Notes: generated from the letters alone by a model not told the origin. Counted from the stretch's first letter, positions 11,401-24,800 are shown. The stretch: DNA of 64,000 bases from Siderastrea radians (GCA_964017195.1 OZ024896.1:32974307-33038306); one strand, 5' to 3'. Program-made: numbers and translations.

Positions 11401-11434
<34 letters not shown>

Positions 11435-13446
11435 GTCCGTCCGTCCGTCCGTCCGTCCGTCCGTCCGTCCGTGAATTCGTCCGTCAATCAATCAATACAA
11501 AAAAAAGTTAAGTTAAACGGGCTCAAAAAGCGATGTTCATGTATTGTGGTTGCTAAATTTCGATACACTTTGTCGGCCCAAAAAGTGAACCCAAAACGCG
11601 GCAGCGCTCGCTTGTGAGAGGTGGTCACCTTTGAGAGGTTCACACTATAGTGATTTCCCAGAAAGGGACTGCTAACAGTGAAGGTGCTAATTAGAGGCGG
11701 CAACGAAGAAAACAATGGCGTTGTAGCAGGTGCCTCCTCCTCCCTCCTCTCGCGCTCCGCGCTCGCGTCTCGCGTTTGCGAATAATTGCTCCCCCTCCCC
11801 CTTTTCCGTGCCTGCCACGGAGGCTAAAGAGTCCAATCTCCTTTGCAAAAGAGTCCAATCTCCTTTTTCGTTTCTTTCAGTTAACAATGCTGGCATTGTC
11901 GGAATTTTTGCAACGGAGTGCTGTCCAATTAACAAGGCACAGGAAATAATGGATGTGAACTTCTTTGGCACTCTCCGGTTGATAAAGGCTGTATTACCGA
12001 GCATGAAATCGAGGCAGAGTGGTCACATCATCAACTGTAGTTCTGAAGCGGGAATTGTTGGCATTCCGTTCTATGATATTTACTCAGCATCGAAGTTTGC
12101 TGTTGAAGGACTCAGTGAGAGCTTGGCTCCAGTGCTGCGCCAGTTTAATATCAGGTAAACAGGTAACATACTAAGGCACAAAATTACGTTTATGCTCTAT
12201 CGTACCCACCTGATTTGCCGGAGAGGTCTGTATTATGAGTGCAAGGCGTCTCGACGCGTTAAAATCAGTCATTTTGTTTATCTACTCTTCTGTTTGTAAG
12301 ACAGGTGAAATTCACCGAATCGAAACACTGAGCAATCACTGTAGTTCTCACAGCCAATAACATCACGTCTCAACAGACCAATCAGGGCAATCACCAGAGA
12401 CGTAAACAAAACCAGCTGACTATGCACGATTCACTTATTGATTTAGGAGATAAGTTCAGCTTAGGGCAAAGCTTAGGGCACCCACACAACAACTTACAGC
12501 TACAATACAGCAACAGCTATTTACTAAACAACTCACAAATTGAGTGAAGTAAAATTAAAGACTATTGTAATTTCCTAACACTGCACCACCAAAGTTACTA
12601 GCGTCTCGTGAATAGGTTAATAGGACCCTTAAGGAAAGAAGACGGTGGCGAGAACGCCTGGGAATGTTACAAAACAATAGGCTGCAATGAGTAAAACAGT
12701 TGCTCTCCACGTCTGTTACTCATTTGCTTTATCTCTTTGTTGTCCTCTACAAAACAACAACGTGAAACGACCAAGTTCTTGGTTTTGTGGCGAATGTGAA
12801 CACACGTCGACGGTGAATTTTCCTCCCAGCGATTTCAGCTCCTTGAAAAAATTCACGATTTGTTCATGAAAAAACGGCGAAGTTGTTTAAAAAAACGTTT
12901 CATAAGCTGGCGCTACCGCAAATTTAGCCATATAACATAGTCGCTGCCGTGTAAGCTGCGTGGTTTTTTTTCACGTCAAGTGGCGTCTGAAAAGAGTACC
13001 TCGAAAACAAGTCTTAGCAAATTGTTCCCCCAAACAACTGAACCATTCTACACTCATATGTGTATAATTTCGACAACTGCTTTAACCTCATTTACTTCCA
13101 CAGATGCACCATACTAGAGCCAGGCCCCGTGGTGACGCCGATCTTGCAAAAGTCGGAAGTCTGGGGCGAATCTATCGATAACTCAACCGCTGACCAAAAG
13201 ACGCAAGGGTTTCTTAAGATTCAAAGGGAAATGCTTCACAAGGCGTGTCGTCTCGGACTGGAACCGAGCAAGATAGCAGCTGTTGTGAAAGAAATAATTT
13301 TAGGCAAAAATACCAATTTTCGTTGCCAGACAAATGATGATTTCTTGGCGGGTGAAATTGCCTCAAAACTAAAAGATCCATCCTCCAATGAGCCAATTAA
13401 CTTGATTGAAAAACGATTATACGGAGGCCGGAAGGATAAAAATTAA
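9964..13446 (+). CDS. SDR gene A: retinol dehydrogenase 8 / 17-beta-HSD1-like, three exons
   Basis: NADP(H)-dependent short-chain dehydrogenase of the RDH8/HSD17B1 branch, expected to interconvert hydroxyl and keto groups of retinoids, steroids or similar lipids. The exact substrate is unknown. Exons are 9964-10228, 11881-12154 and 13104-13446; GT-AG introns in phases 1 and 2 join to 293 aa. Cofactor loop SGCSSGIG at residues 9-16; Arg38 matches the NADP-binding Arg37 of human HSD17B1. NNAG at 90-93. Catalytic set N115, S143, Y156, K160. PGPV at 186-189. No signal peptide or membrane helix is obvious, and the C-terminal extension of vertebrate RDH8 is missing. A polyadenylation signal AATAAA lies at 13539-13544. 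Intron 1 carries a microsatellite and repeats also found in introns 1 of B and C. First gene of the same-strand array. Confidence 0.9.
11376..11472. repeat. CATC/CGTC tetranucleotide microsatellite in intron 1 of gene A
   Basis: A run of CATC units changes to CGTC units with one mixed boundary. Ser/Ile/His/Pro open frames over it are artefacts. Confidence 0.95.
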
Positions 13447-14734
13447 TAGAAATTAAGCTGGTTTTTCAGTCTTGATAATTATCGAGTATTGGGTTGAGTT
13501 CCTTTTAGCCAGTCTAAATCCGGATTTTAAAATGAAGAAATAAAGCAATTTTTCGTTTCATTTGTAGTTAAATCAATCTTAGTTATTATTGCAATCGGAA
13601 CAATCCACAAACGGAGGTAGTCGTTAGAATTTGTGTGGGAATCTGGTTTCGGATCTTTCGTTTAACTACAGCACTATTATTAGTGATTCCTATCACATTG
13701 TTCTGATGTCTCTGAGCATTCTGAGACTATTCAGTAGCGCATATATGGATGAATCATTTTATCAGATCATTTGTTCTAACAGCTCAGCATAAGAATTCCA
13801 GCGATCTGGATGATGAAATGAGATTCTGAATTGCTTTAACGAACGGAACTTTAGTTTCCAGTTTGTTTGTTTGTTTTGTTAATCGTAATCTTGAGTCGAG
13901 TTAACTTTATACGCTTGGTATAAAAACAGAGATTGTCTGTAGAAACTTGTGTTGACCACTCAAAAAGTAACAAAGAATTCACACATTCCTTTTGCGCGTT
14001 ACTAGTTACTATTGTAACTTTTTGCAAGTTCTTACCATCTTGGCATGATCACTGGACTCAGAATGTAACTGATTATTTTACAATGAGTCCCTACGGTTTC
14101 GTATTAACACCAAAACAAAAAAGGGGGAAGCAAAGCTTAATGATACTTGCACTATGATTTAGTTCCCTTGCAATTGGCTACACTACAACGAGGAGGTTGT
14201 TGGATTTCAACCCCCCCCCCCCCAACCCTCCCTCCTCCGAGGTGGGTGGACACCCAAACATAAATCAACGAGAAAGACTGATTGTTGTGGCAAACCTTGG
14301 GTGGCAGGGAAGGCAGAGCCTATCTCTCCTAGAGGAGCAGCGTCTCTAGGGGAACCTATGGAAGAGATCCGGACCTATTTCCAAGGGTGGCTATGGCACT
14401 TACTGTGGGAAACGTGCAGCCTAGGGTGCACTTCCCCGCCGGAAAAAACTTTATTAACTAACGAACAAATGAGAACAACTGCAAGTAGATACTAACACAT
14501 CAAGATAGAGCTCCTTGCTTGCTCGTGAATGGTAGTTACAACCTGCACCACCGAGAAGATGAGGAATGACAAAGCTACCAATACAGGGAGGGTGGGGGAA
14601 ACAACCTAGAGTAGCAAGGGGATTTTACGCCAAGACCATGAAAGTATAAAAGGGAAACATACTGGGAGCTTTATACAGAAGCAGAATAACTACTTCCGGT
14701 TAGACATTGTCCCAAGACTACTGCCTTGTAACTA
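13447..14734. other. 3' flank of gene A, shared with gene C
   Basis: No gene. Phrases such as CTTACCATCTTGGCATGATC (about 14030) recur in altered form 3' of gene C (about 34185), so the duplicated unit extended well past the coding region. A poly-C run lies at about 14211-14223. Confidence 0.5.
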
Positions 14735-15037
14735 GAGCGGTTTTCAAATGAGTGTCGAAAGCAATATTGTGTTTGTCGAAAGTAATATTGTGTTTGCTTT
14801 GGTTTTGCTTTACTTCGCTCTCTGATTGGATAAAAAAGCTCGCGCCACTTTCTCAACCAATCAGAAGTAAAAGCAAAACCAATCGCGACTTGGTCGCACG
14901 CATTTCCCCGCGCATGTTGCTAATCACTTGTATTTGCTTCGATTTCTGATTGGTTCATTTTGTGTTTTGTTCCTGTTGTAATAGACTAGAGTAATAACTT
15001 TGGTTTTGGTTTTACGACACTCATTTGAAAGCCGCTC
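14735..15037. mobile_element. 303-bp TA-flanked MITE
   Basis: Ends GAGCGGTTTTCAAATGAGTG and the inverse of GAGCGGCTTTCAAATGAGTG, flanked by TA at 14733-14734 and 15038-15039. This fits a Tc1/mariner-type non-autonomous element. Confidence 0.75.
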
Positions 15038-15103
15038 TAAAACATCGAGATAAGAAAGCTAGCGAAAATTCAATAATGGATTTGACATAAACCACAGAGC
15101 TCA

Positions 15104-15681
15104 TGACTGCCCAGATCGTGTTGATGTCCCGGGGGGGGGGGAGTACTCCCTATAGTGGGTTATACGGGGAGGGTCTGCCGGAAAGGGGTGTCTTTTCAAG
15201 CTCGCAGTATAATAAAGGACAGGGAAGATTGTCACAAATATATATATTCGCTATATTCGCTGCAAAGTGGAAGAGATGGCGGCTAAAGCTAAGTATATGA
15301 AAGGGTGCATGCCAAATTTTGGCAGAAATGACAACGCGAAACACATAAAAGCTTCAGTCCTTTGAGCAACTGAACCAGTACGACTGAAATTCTACTGTTT
15401 TGGCTTATCCTTGAGGTATAAGAAAGGGGTGCAATTTTCCTCTAGGTACATGAAAGGGGTACCATTTTGATAAAAGTTAGTATATTAAAGGATAAGGGTT
15501 TGAACCTCCGGGCGGGGCTTCCACGTATAAAACTTTACTGAGTTCCCCCGGTTCTCGAGCTCGGCTGTTGTAGCGGTATAGGACTCGCTACGGCTGTGCG
15601 TCACGCTAAGGTTTACGCCTCCATGAGAAATATGGCGAAGAAAGAACAACTGGAGGATGAAGGAAGGGATTATCTTGGACA
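15104..15681 (+). pseudogene. Broken SDR exon 1 split by a G-rich element
   Basis: 15104-15129 matches the start of SDR exon 1 (M-A-Q-I-V-L like). The match resumes at about 15557 (GCTGTTGTAGCGGTATAGGA) and runs to about 15681 with deletions, including loss of the AKDAEKRF region. The 15130-15550 interval is a mobile element. No exon 2 or 3 follows. It lies between genes A and B and cannot give a functional protein. Confidence 0.8.
15130..15550. mobile_element. G-run/C-run MITE inserted in the exon 1 relic
   Basis: Starts with CGGGGGGGG then AGTACTCCCTATA and ends with GAGTTCCCCCGG. It has the same inner phrases (TACGGGGAGG, ATGAAAGGGGTA) as the element at 34487-34917, which has a perfect 9-bp target duplication. 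Here the duplication is blurred. Confidence 0.7.
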
Positions 15682-15731
15682 CCTTCAGATCTGAAGTCCA
15701 ACGCGCTAACCACTACACCGCCGCGCCCCCA
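15682..15731 (-). repeat. tRNA-like 5' half, probably SINE-derived
   Basis: On the minus strand it reads GGGGGCGCGGCGGTGTAGTG then GTTAGCGCGTTGGACTTCAG: acceptor, D-arm and anticodon-stem layout with an A-box, but no T-arm. A truncated tRNA-derived fragment, not a tRNA gene. Confidence 0.45.
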
Positions 15732-18255
15732 ATAACTCAACCGCTGATTTAGCATTAGTGGTCGGTCTATTTCGGTATTTTAAAAAATTGGCATGTTTAA
15801 TAGTGTTCAGTTTGGAGAGGGTTGGTGCACCTCGTACTAGTTTTGCCGTTCACAAATTAAGACAATCCTGTGCGAAACTCATGCAACGGCTCCTGCTCGC
15901 AGATTAAAGTTGACTACACTAATCCTGTGACTGTTAAGTTTCTGCGTAAAGCAAGAGTTGCATTGATCGAAAATGGCCCCTGGATTCAAATTTCTTCTGA
16001 CTTTTAGGGCAGTAGGGCAGTTACAAATCCGTCAGTTTGATTGGTAGATAAAGTGGCCTCAACGCAACCTGATTGGTGCAACATATAATCAACACCAGAC
16101 TGTCCGGTGGCATCGACCTATTTTTTCTTCTTTTTTATAAAGGCTGAAACAAACCGATACGTTACAAATTTATTGCAATGAACCACGTTTCTTTTTAACT
16201 GATGTTTTATGTTCGGTTTAGAAGACTGATGGTGCCTTTACCCCAGAGCGATTGTTAACCGAAGTTCAATTTGTCGGATAGAGGCCATTTGCAGCTGGGA
16301 GCAGGAGACCTATTTCCTGATCAATCTATTGAATTCAAACTAAAGAATTAGCAGTGTAAGCGTGAGTTTATATGACGCTTTGAACGTCAGTGAAACTCAT
16401 TAACTTTGTATGATAAAAGATCCTCTGAACTTTTTCCCGCTTACCACGCCACCACAAATTCTATTGGCGCCTTTTTTGTTTTGTTTTGCGCAATATCAAG
16501 CGACAGACCATTAGAAAAGTTATAAAGGGGGAGGGGGAGGGGCGAAGTCCAAAAAAACTCATGCAAGGGAAAATTGAGAGAAAAAAAATTCATGCACAGG
16601 GAGTAGCCCAGAAAAAAGTTCTTGCGTAGGGAAAAAAGTATTCCTGCAAGGGAACTGTTAAAGAAAAAAAGTTAGTGCATCTCGAACCCCCCCCCCCCCC
16701 CCCATGTGAATGTTTATATTGCCCTCGGGAAAGGAAGAAAAAACCTATTTTCTGTGGCGCGAAATTTGAACAGTTTTTTTTTTCAGAATGAATGTACGGT
16801 TTGTGAAGAAGTATTTTGCTGTTATGACATCCTATCTAAAGTATCCCTCGTAAACTAAACGTTCGCATGCCCCTCGGCACCCCAGTTTTGTTACTTTTGT
16901 TGTGTCAATTATACCACTTAACCCCCTCCCCCAGAATGCAAATTGCTCCTTACTTCGGTGTCGCCAAAGGTAAGATTCAAATCTCCTGGCGAATAGTAAT
17001 TGGAAAATTTGAATTTTCACTCTGCGTTATAAGTCTTTGTTTTAGCCGGAATCGCTTTTGACCCCACATGGTCAAAAACGATGAATGTGTGCCGCTCAGG
17101 CCTGCAAATTGGGTTTCCGTTTTAGAAAGGTTTTGCATTCAGAGTGAAGCCCGTACTAGAAAAAGGCAATTTTAAATAGCCCATTCAGGATATTTGCAAG
17201 TTGTTGTTGTTGTTGTTGTTTTTTTTTTTTTTGGGGGGGGGGGGGTTCGACTTATAAATCCGAAACAACACATGCTTCAGCACAAATCAAACAAATTTTG
17301 CATTTTTCTCCATATTTGTTCTGCAAATTCTCGATAAATTTATTTAACTGAGTCGCTGCTGATACTTTGGAGCTTTCAAGGACGAGCGTTTGCAACATTA
17401 TAACCCGTTCTAGGATAGTTGTCTCGAATATGGTTCCCCCGTTTTAGATCAGGAATTCCAAAATCCCGAAGCCGTTGGGCGGCACATAACCGCATAGAGG
17501 ATCCCAGGGGGTTTTTTCTAGATCCGGGATTTGGCTTATTTGAAGACCGGGATTCGGGATTTAAGAGGAAAGGGGAAGCGAGATTCGGAGATCTGGAACC
17601 TCTGTAAGGCACTTTTTAAAACGTATGTTCGGGATCGGGATAAGCCGATAAAAACCGCCGGGATTACGGGATTGACGAAAAATTTAGGTCTGAATGACGG
17701 GATTGAAGAACCCTATTGGGGACTCTCCGTATAGCACTATATTCTTTCTGAAGTCATTGTTATTGGATTAAGAGATGACAGGAACGACACGGAGTGTCGC
17801 TGCATGGCGGAGTGAGGGATTTTCCCTTCGGGCGTCTTGGAGAATGCATATGGGCAACAGTACGAGGATACAGAAGCCATAACGAATGAAAACTTGTTCG
17901 AAGGGAAAATCCTCCGCTTCGCCAATGGGCTGATGCACCGAACACAGATCGCGAAGGGAGGGAGGTCGGGTCGCGACATTTAAACTGTCGTCGAAAGACC
18001 TCAGAATGCATGTGCTATCAACGCCAGGGAACGGCTAGAATAGTACCGCTAAACCAATAGCAGAGAACCATGGGGGTCGCAAACCCATTTGCAAGGACTT
18101 TTGACCCGGGCTTCTGACTTGCATGCATAATATATTACTATTCATATGACTTTGAATAGGTATTGTGAGGGAGAAGCCCCCCCTCCATGCCCCTTCCCTC
18201 CCCCCCCGGGAGTGTAGGTAGGTGACGTAAGTCCAGAGGTTATCGAAAAAAGAAG
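15732..18255. other. Intergenic between exon 1 relic and gene B, repeats only
   Basis: 16500-16703 is a purine-rich block of TTCATGCAGGGAAA-like units ending in a long C run. 17201-17246 is (TTG)n-T-G homopolymer. 17390-17700 is rich in CGGGATT phrases. 17820-17920 has an inverted GGATTTTCCCTTCG / CGAAGGGAAAATCC pair. No coding region is supported. Confidence 0.5.
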
Positions 18256-18297
18256 TTGCGTGACTCACGTGCAGTCACAAACCTTTCTCACTTGAAT
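18256..18297. promoter_or_regulatory. Conserved upstream block of gene B
   Basis: TTGCGTGACTCACGTGCAGT then CACAAACCTTTCTCACTTGAAT. The palindrome arms GTGACT/AGTCAC enclose CACGTG here. A MITE starts right after it, so it now lies 545 bp from the ATG instead of 148 bp as in gene A. Confidence 0.45.
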
Positions 18298-18298
18298 G

Positions 18299-18533
18299 AG
18301 GGATGGCACATGATATTTTTGAGGGGGGGGGGTGAGGGTTGGGGAATTTTTTTTCCTGCAGGAATTTGTAATCGTGACTAAAGGCTTTGTTTGAATTTTA
18401 TTTCACTAGCTTGCGATGTATTTCTTTGCTTTGTGTCTCTATGCAATATTTTTATTTCTTCTGCAAAAGCTGTGCAGGAATTTTTTTCGTATTTGCCCAA
18501 CCCGACCCCCTCAAAGTAAAATGGTTGGTCCCT
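18299..18533. mobile_element. ~235-bp MITE upstream of gene B
   Basis: Left end AGGGATGG...TTTTTGAGGGGGGGGGTGAGG is inverted at the right end (CCGACCCCCTCAAAG...TGGTCCCT), with TTCCTGCA near both inner borders. A partial relative lies at 53455-53565. Confidence 0.65.
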
Positions 18534-18842
18534 AATTCATTTAGATTCTCAAAATATACAACAGTCTGTGCGATATGTGCTAGGCTTGCCCACAAGTCGA
18601 ACTCAGAATTTATTTTCGAAAGCACGATTTTGGAAGGGCGAAAAACCCAAAAAACCGAACGCGAGGGACACACCACCGGAACCGGAAATGAAAAGCGAAG
18701 GACTTTTGAGAAAGTCTATGCGATGTGCCTCCTATCACGCAACTTACCGAGTGATGGGCGTGTCTTGACTCAAACATACTGTCTTGTGTGGCATTAAGCC
18801 TCCTTTCTTATCGTCTCTTCGTTGGTGTCAACCTAAAAGAAC

Positions 18843-21800
18843 ATGGCTTCCCAAATCGTGCTGATCTCCGGTTGTTCTAGCGGCATAGGACTCGCTACCG
18901 CTGTGCTTCTCGCTAAAGATGCTGAGAAACGCTTCAAGGTTTACGCCACCATGAGAAATCTGGCGAAAAAAGGACAACTGGAGGAAGAAGGAAAGGAATA
19001 TCTTGGAGACACACTGATTATCAAGCAGATGGATGTGTGTAGTGATGAATCAGTCAACAAAGCTGTACAAGAAGTGCTGGACGCTGAGGGAAAAGTTGAT
19101 GTGCTCTGTAAGTTTTAGGATGTTATTAGTTTAGCTCATGTTAGCCTGAGAAGGGTCTTTCTGCCCAACAGAAGTCGACATGGAAGAATTTCAGAATGGA
19201 TTATGGATAACTTTATTTCACCACGATAAATTCGTCAGTAAAGAAAAAGTTTATCGTCTATCTCAAAATTAAGACTAAAATTAAAAAAAATATCTGGGAA
19301 AAGGGGGGAAAACTGCTTATTATATAACATGAATGCCGTGTCAGTTAGAAGGTCATTGAAAGACTACAAGAGTATAGTTGATTACAGAAGTCAATTAGTT
19401 ATGCAGCTTGCCGCAAATCTGTATGCTGTTTCCGGCAAAGCGCCGCACCACTACAGCTAAAACTGTTTTTCTAAAGATTGGTGCGAGGCAATGGAACCCC
19501 AAGATTGTTTAGGGAGTCTCTCAGAGAACAGTCAGTTACGGTATGTCACAACCCTCTCCTCGAGACAACTTTACCGAACTTTGATGTGATAAGAAGTTGT
19601 CCCTGTCGACAGTTGAACCTACTTAATTATTCCAAAATCTGACATTGATATTCATGACCTCGGAAGGCCTTTTTCCTTAAGAAATTTTCGTTGATTTGAT
19701 CACTGTAGTCTCTGCTTGTTTAAATATTGTTTCATCGGTGTAAATTTTGCTGAATTCGTCGCCTCTAAGCCAGAAACTAGACGTTACATGACACGTGGCA
19801 CGCAAAAATGAAAAATCTTCCCGGCTAAGCAAGCCAAAGTGTTTATATGAGAAAAAAGTTGCCCCGCCTGTCAGGGTTAACCTATCTACCAAGGTGAGAC
19901 AACTCCCCGCCCCCCTGACCCGAGTTTTCTCGCCTCCCCGAGACGAGTTGGTAATGCGCATGCAAACGGTACGTTGACCTTGTCAAAGAAATTGGAGAGA
20001 AGTCAGCTCGTCCAGGATAACTCGGTGGGGTGGGAGAGGGGGGGGGGAGGGTTATCTCGGGTACCCGAGATCATGAACACATGAGTGTAAATGGGGCCTA
20101 AGATACTCGGGTGTAAGACCATGTAAAGGTTTAAAGTCTATTATAGTTTTTTAAATTTGTGGTTCAGTACTTATCTTTCTCCACCTACGTTTAAGTAAAC
20201 GGCCTGCGAATTGCGGGCATGTGCAGACGTCTTAAACTGATGAATAAATGTTTTAAATCGGTGATAAGCCGACTCAGTTGGCTAAACACTGCAATGTACA
20301 CATGAGTGCTTTTAAAACTTGATTGGGGAAATGCGATTTGCTTATCATGATTCGACTCAGTGATCGAGGCAATGGAAAGTGAAACTCGCTTTTAAAATGA
20401 GTTTAAAAAGGGTGCCTCTTAGTCAGTTCAAGTTAGTTTAAAAGGCATTACCTTATAAAAGACAAAGTTCGAAATGAGTTACCCATGTAAAAAATTAATG
20501 AAGTAGATTTGAAATGAAAGTAAATTCTGACCATACTAAACGGAAAGGAAACCATTGCACTGAGTCAATGTTTTGTGTGACTCTTGGCAGTAGGTATTCT
20601 AAGTAAAAGGTGACAACCTGTTAGATCTGTCAAAATGATTGCGTGATGTTATTCACGCGAACGTGCTGTATGTAGGTAATTCATTTTTGCTTTATCGTCG
20701 CTAGTTAAAATGTTGAGTTACCGAACAGCATATTTTTGTTTCTTCAGAAATGGTTAGAGTATGTTCTTAATTCACAGTAGTCAATTTACTGAACGTAAGC
20801 GGAAAACCGAAGTCCCTCACGAAGTGCATGGCATTATGCCAATCTTGACATTTATGTTCGCGTTAAGTTCAATTTCCTCATTTTTCGATATCAAAAAGTA
20901 AATGAGCTTATTGCTCTTTTCGAAAACCAAAGCTACTTTAGTTTCAATTCATCTTGGTTGGTGAATTAGTTGGTGCTTTCGGAAATTAAACCCCTTTCCA
21001 ATAAATGATGAACATGAAACGTGTCATCTGTAGTTTTTGGAACTTTATTAAATACGTGCCGATACAGTCGTATCAACAACGAGCCTAACGTGTCATAATC
21101 AGAACTTAGGAGGATGCACTCGTATGATTAAACAAAGACCATGCAATCCCCAGTCGACCAGAAGTTTTAGAATCAAACAACAAGAAACTCACTCTGCCGG
21201 TTGCAAAGCAAGCAAAGCAAAGCAAGCAAAGAGCATTTCCTTTATTTCACAACGTGCACAAGTGAAGTGCGAACAATAAGTCAATGAACATCCCCCAACG
21301 TTGATTTGCGAATATTTCGGAAATCAAACTAGAATACTGACGGCCGCCACAGACTTGACTAGACATTTAGTTGTCGACAACTATTTGTTATCAACAACTA
21401 ATTCTGTCCGATGCAACCATTCCACACATTGGAGTGTTAGTAGTCAATGGGAGAGCTTGGGAACTAACGTTCACTACGCATGCTCATAACGCAGTACGTT
21501 TCCAAATATGGCGTGCGCAGTTACGATAGTTGTCCACAACTAAACCAATCGGAATTCCTACACACAGGAAAAGCAGTAAAAACGTAGTTGTCGACAGTTG
21601 ACAACTAAGCAGTTTCCCTTTTCGAAAACTAGAAATTTAGCGTTTAGTTGTCGACAACTCGTTTCACACACGACGTTTTTTTAGTTGTCGATAACATATA
21701 ATTAGCTGTCGATGACAAATAGTCTAGTCTGTGGAGGCCCTGAGCAAACAAGAATAAAATAAGAAAACGATTATTTCATTTATTTATTATTAACTTTTAT

Positions 21801-24800
21801 TGTAAACATAAAGCAGAAACAGGCGAACGCAATCGTACTCACACTACGTAAGCTCCATAGCTTGTGTCAGCATTTTCAGGAATCAAGAGAAACGGCACCC
21901 TCCAGCTTTCCAACAATTCTTTGATTAGCGGTTTGGAAAGATGTGGGGCCTTTATTTAATCTTTGCCTCGAGCCAATTAGCATAAATTCTCTATGAGCAG
22001 TACAACATTCAATTGCCGTGGTTACACCAGCCGCGGTAAACATAATAGTGTAATTTTAATTTGCTTTGCTAAAAAAGCTGGGGTATTCATTTCCCTTGGT
22101 AATTAAGGTCACACGTACCCAGCGAATTGGAGGGGGTAGAATTTCTGGCTGGGTCACTTCAGCGGCAGAAAATGTGGATTTGATATGCTTAACTTCCTTT
22201 ACAGATAAGTTGCTTGACTTTCCGGATGTGAGTTCATTAAGGACGGTGCCTCCTTTTGTTACTGTGCATACGTTCTGCGCATCTTGGGATATTCGGGTTT
22301 CTTAACCCTATTTTGCCTGGGCTTTTTTTGGGTTCCTGCGACTGGGGGTGGGCACAAAGTGCCCTCCCCCCCCCCTCCCCAAAGATCTCGAAAAGTATTC
22401 AGTCCGCTTATCGGTGATGAAACTTGGCACGTTTTTAGCACAGATTGGTGTGCCAATTAATGTGCCAATTATGACATGACATGACGTCACATTGACGTCA
22501 CAAAACAGTCATTTTGAATTTTGAGGCCGCCATCTTGAATCCCAAGCCAGTAGTCATATAGTTGATAATGGCGACATCGCAAAATATATGACTTTGTTTT
22601 AAGAAACACAAAAAGTAAAGGATTATCTTCTTCTTACATACGAGGGGGAAAGACTGAAAAAAGACAGAAAGTAGACAGAATACAACCCTCAGTAGACAGT
22701 TGCTATGGAAACATCAAACACCATAGATATGTCATTGGCACAGGGAAATTTTCTCTGGTAAATTTTAGGAAAAGTCATGAGCCGCATTTTTCAGAGATAA
22801 TTTAGCTTAAATTTGGAAAGAAAATTCCATAATTCTTTGTATTTTAAAGCTTTTTTAGAATAATGGTTGCTTGATTATCTGTGAAAAAGCGTGGCTACCC
22901 ACATTTTTAGATTTCAATGTCTTGCTAAGATCTGCTTTCCCCCCATAGTCATATCCTTTTCAAAACTACCTCTGTATTAGGACCCAGGTCGTTCGAGAAT
23001 TGCCCTTACATTCGTGAAAATCATTCTTGTAGTACTTGGCACTGTTGTATTCGTTGTTTACTTGGTTACGAATTTTCTTGAAATTTGCCCAGTCACTGGG
23101 ATAATTTGATTTTATTTCTATCTTTTGCAAATTGTCTTTTTCTTGCTGACACTGGCCGCCGTGAAAACCCTCTATAGGAGCATGCTTGTCAACAATATTG
23201 AGAAATAAAGTTTTCCAGGGGAACCACACATCATTTGGATAGTCAAAATAAAATTACCCCAACGTTGAGAAGAAATGTCATTTCGAAAACATTCAGAGTT
23301 AAAGTGTTTAAATTTTCTACAAGTTACAGTTTTATGTCCGTTCCAGAACGGTGCCTCCTAATACAGATGTTTAGATAACGACTATGGGGAAAAAGCAGAT
23401 CTTAACAAGAGGTATAGGAATCCAAAAAGAAAAATGTGGGTAACCACGCATTTCTCAGGGATAATTAAGCAACCAACAAAGCGTTGAAAATCAAAGAATG
23501 TAAGGCAATTTCTTTCCAAATTTAAGCTCATGCAATTGTCTCTGAAAATGCATGGTTTCCCCAATTTTCTGTTTGGATTCTGATAGCCCTTGGTAAGATC
23601 TGCTTTTTCCACGTAGTCATGAACCGCACAAAAATATTGTTGTATTAGTGGGCAAATTCCTTAGGAAACCCAAATATCCCGAGATGCGCAAAACGTCTGC
23701 ACAGTAAAAAAGGAGGCACTGTCCTAAGAGTGGCCTATAGAGAATTTGCGACTGCGTAAACAAGATTGTGGTCAGTAATGCTTACATGAGAGACTCCTAA
23801 ACAAACCACCCTATGAGGACAGTTTGTAAAGATCAAATCGATTAAAGATGAAGTTGGATCGGTAATACCAGTTGGCTCGCTTATGGCAGTTGACGAAGAC
23901 TACGGACGCTAGCTATGCTTGTCAGCAAACTCGTCATAGGATCCATTATAAGTGAAGCCAATTTACAATTCAGGTCACCCATTCAATTAAATATCGGTTC
24001 AATCGATAGATTCAGTAGAAATCCCCGGGAGAGGTACTTCCACATATAATGTATCAGTCAACTCGCAGCTTCAACATCCCTCCCCGGGCAACCCCCGGGC
24101 ATTTGAACTTTTCAAGATGGGCTTGTTCAAATTCCCTCCCCTCTCGGCAAAAAAGCTGTTCAAATGCCCTACCAGTTAGTACTGAAATACCTCTCCTCAA
24201 AAACAAATTTCGTCTTCAATCAAACACTGTTCACGCTTTTCAGAGAAAGATATGCCGTAATGACACCTTCAAATGTCTTTTAAAGACCCTTTTGAAAGAG
24301 TTATTCGCTAACAAAGGCGAAATTCTATCTTGTAAATCCGTCAAACCCTGCAAAAACCCCCAAAAAAACCTCACGGGCGTATTACACTAGAGTAAACTAG
24401 AACAAGAGATAAATCTGGTTCATATTCCCCACCCTTCCAAGGCAACGTTCAAATTCCCCCCTACCCGGGCATGATGCACAGTCAAATGCCATGAGCAGGC
24501 CCGGGGGGGATGTTGAAGCTTCGATTTGATCGGTATACATACGCTGTTTGGGTGTGGGCCACCGTGAAGGGTGAGGTAATGAGCCAGTTTCGTCTGGGAT
24601 TGAGTATAGAAATCAGAACGGTTTGATCTATATAAGGGTATCATTTTTCGGTAAACTAGCGATCGACACACAGCTAGTCTGGGATAGGGTAAAAATTTTT
24701 GGTTTCTAGTCGACAATAGGATCGCAAAATACAGCTGAGTATGGTTTGGAATGGGCTAAGGTTTTCAGGGTGGTGGTTTGAGGAATGGGCCGGTGTCAGA

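Noticed and set aside
11240..11617. Open frame with Ser-Ile-His-Pro repeats
   Set aside because: Translation of the CATC/CGTC microsatellite in intron 1 of gene A.
11730..12158. Longer gene A exon 2 starting at an ATG near 11730
   Set aside because: Residues before the acceptor at 11880 are not shared with the paralogs; they are intron sequence.
15682..15731. Functional tRNA gene on the minus strand
   Set aside because: Lacks T-arm and 3' acceptor strand; anticodon stem mispaired.
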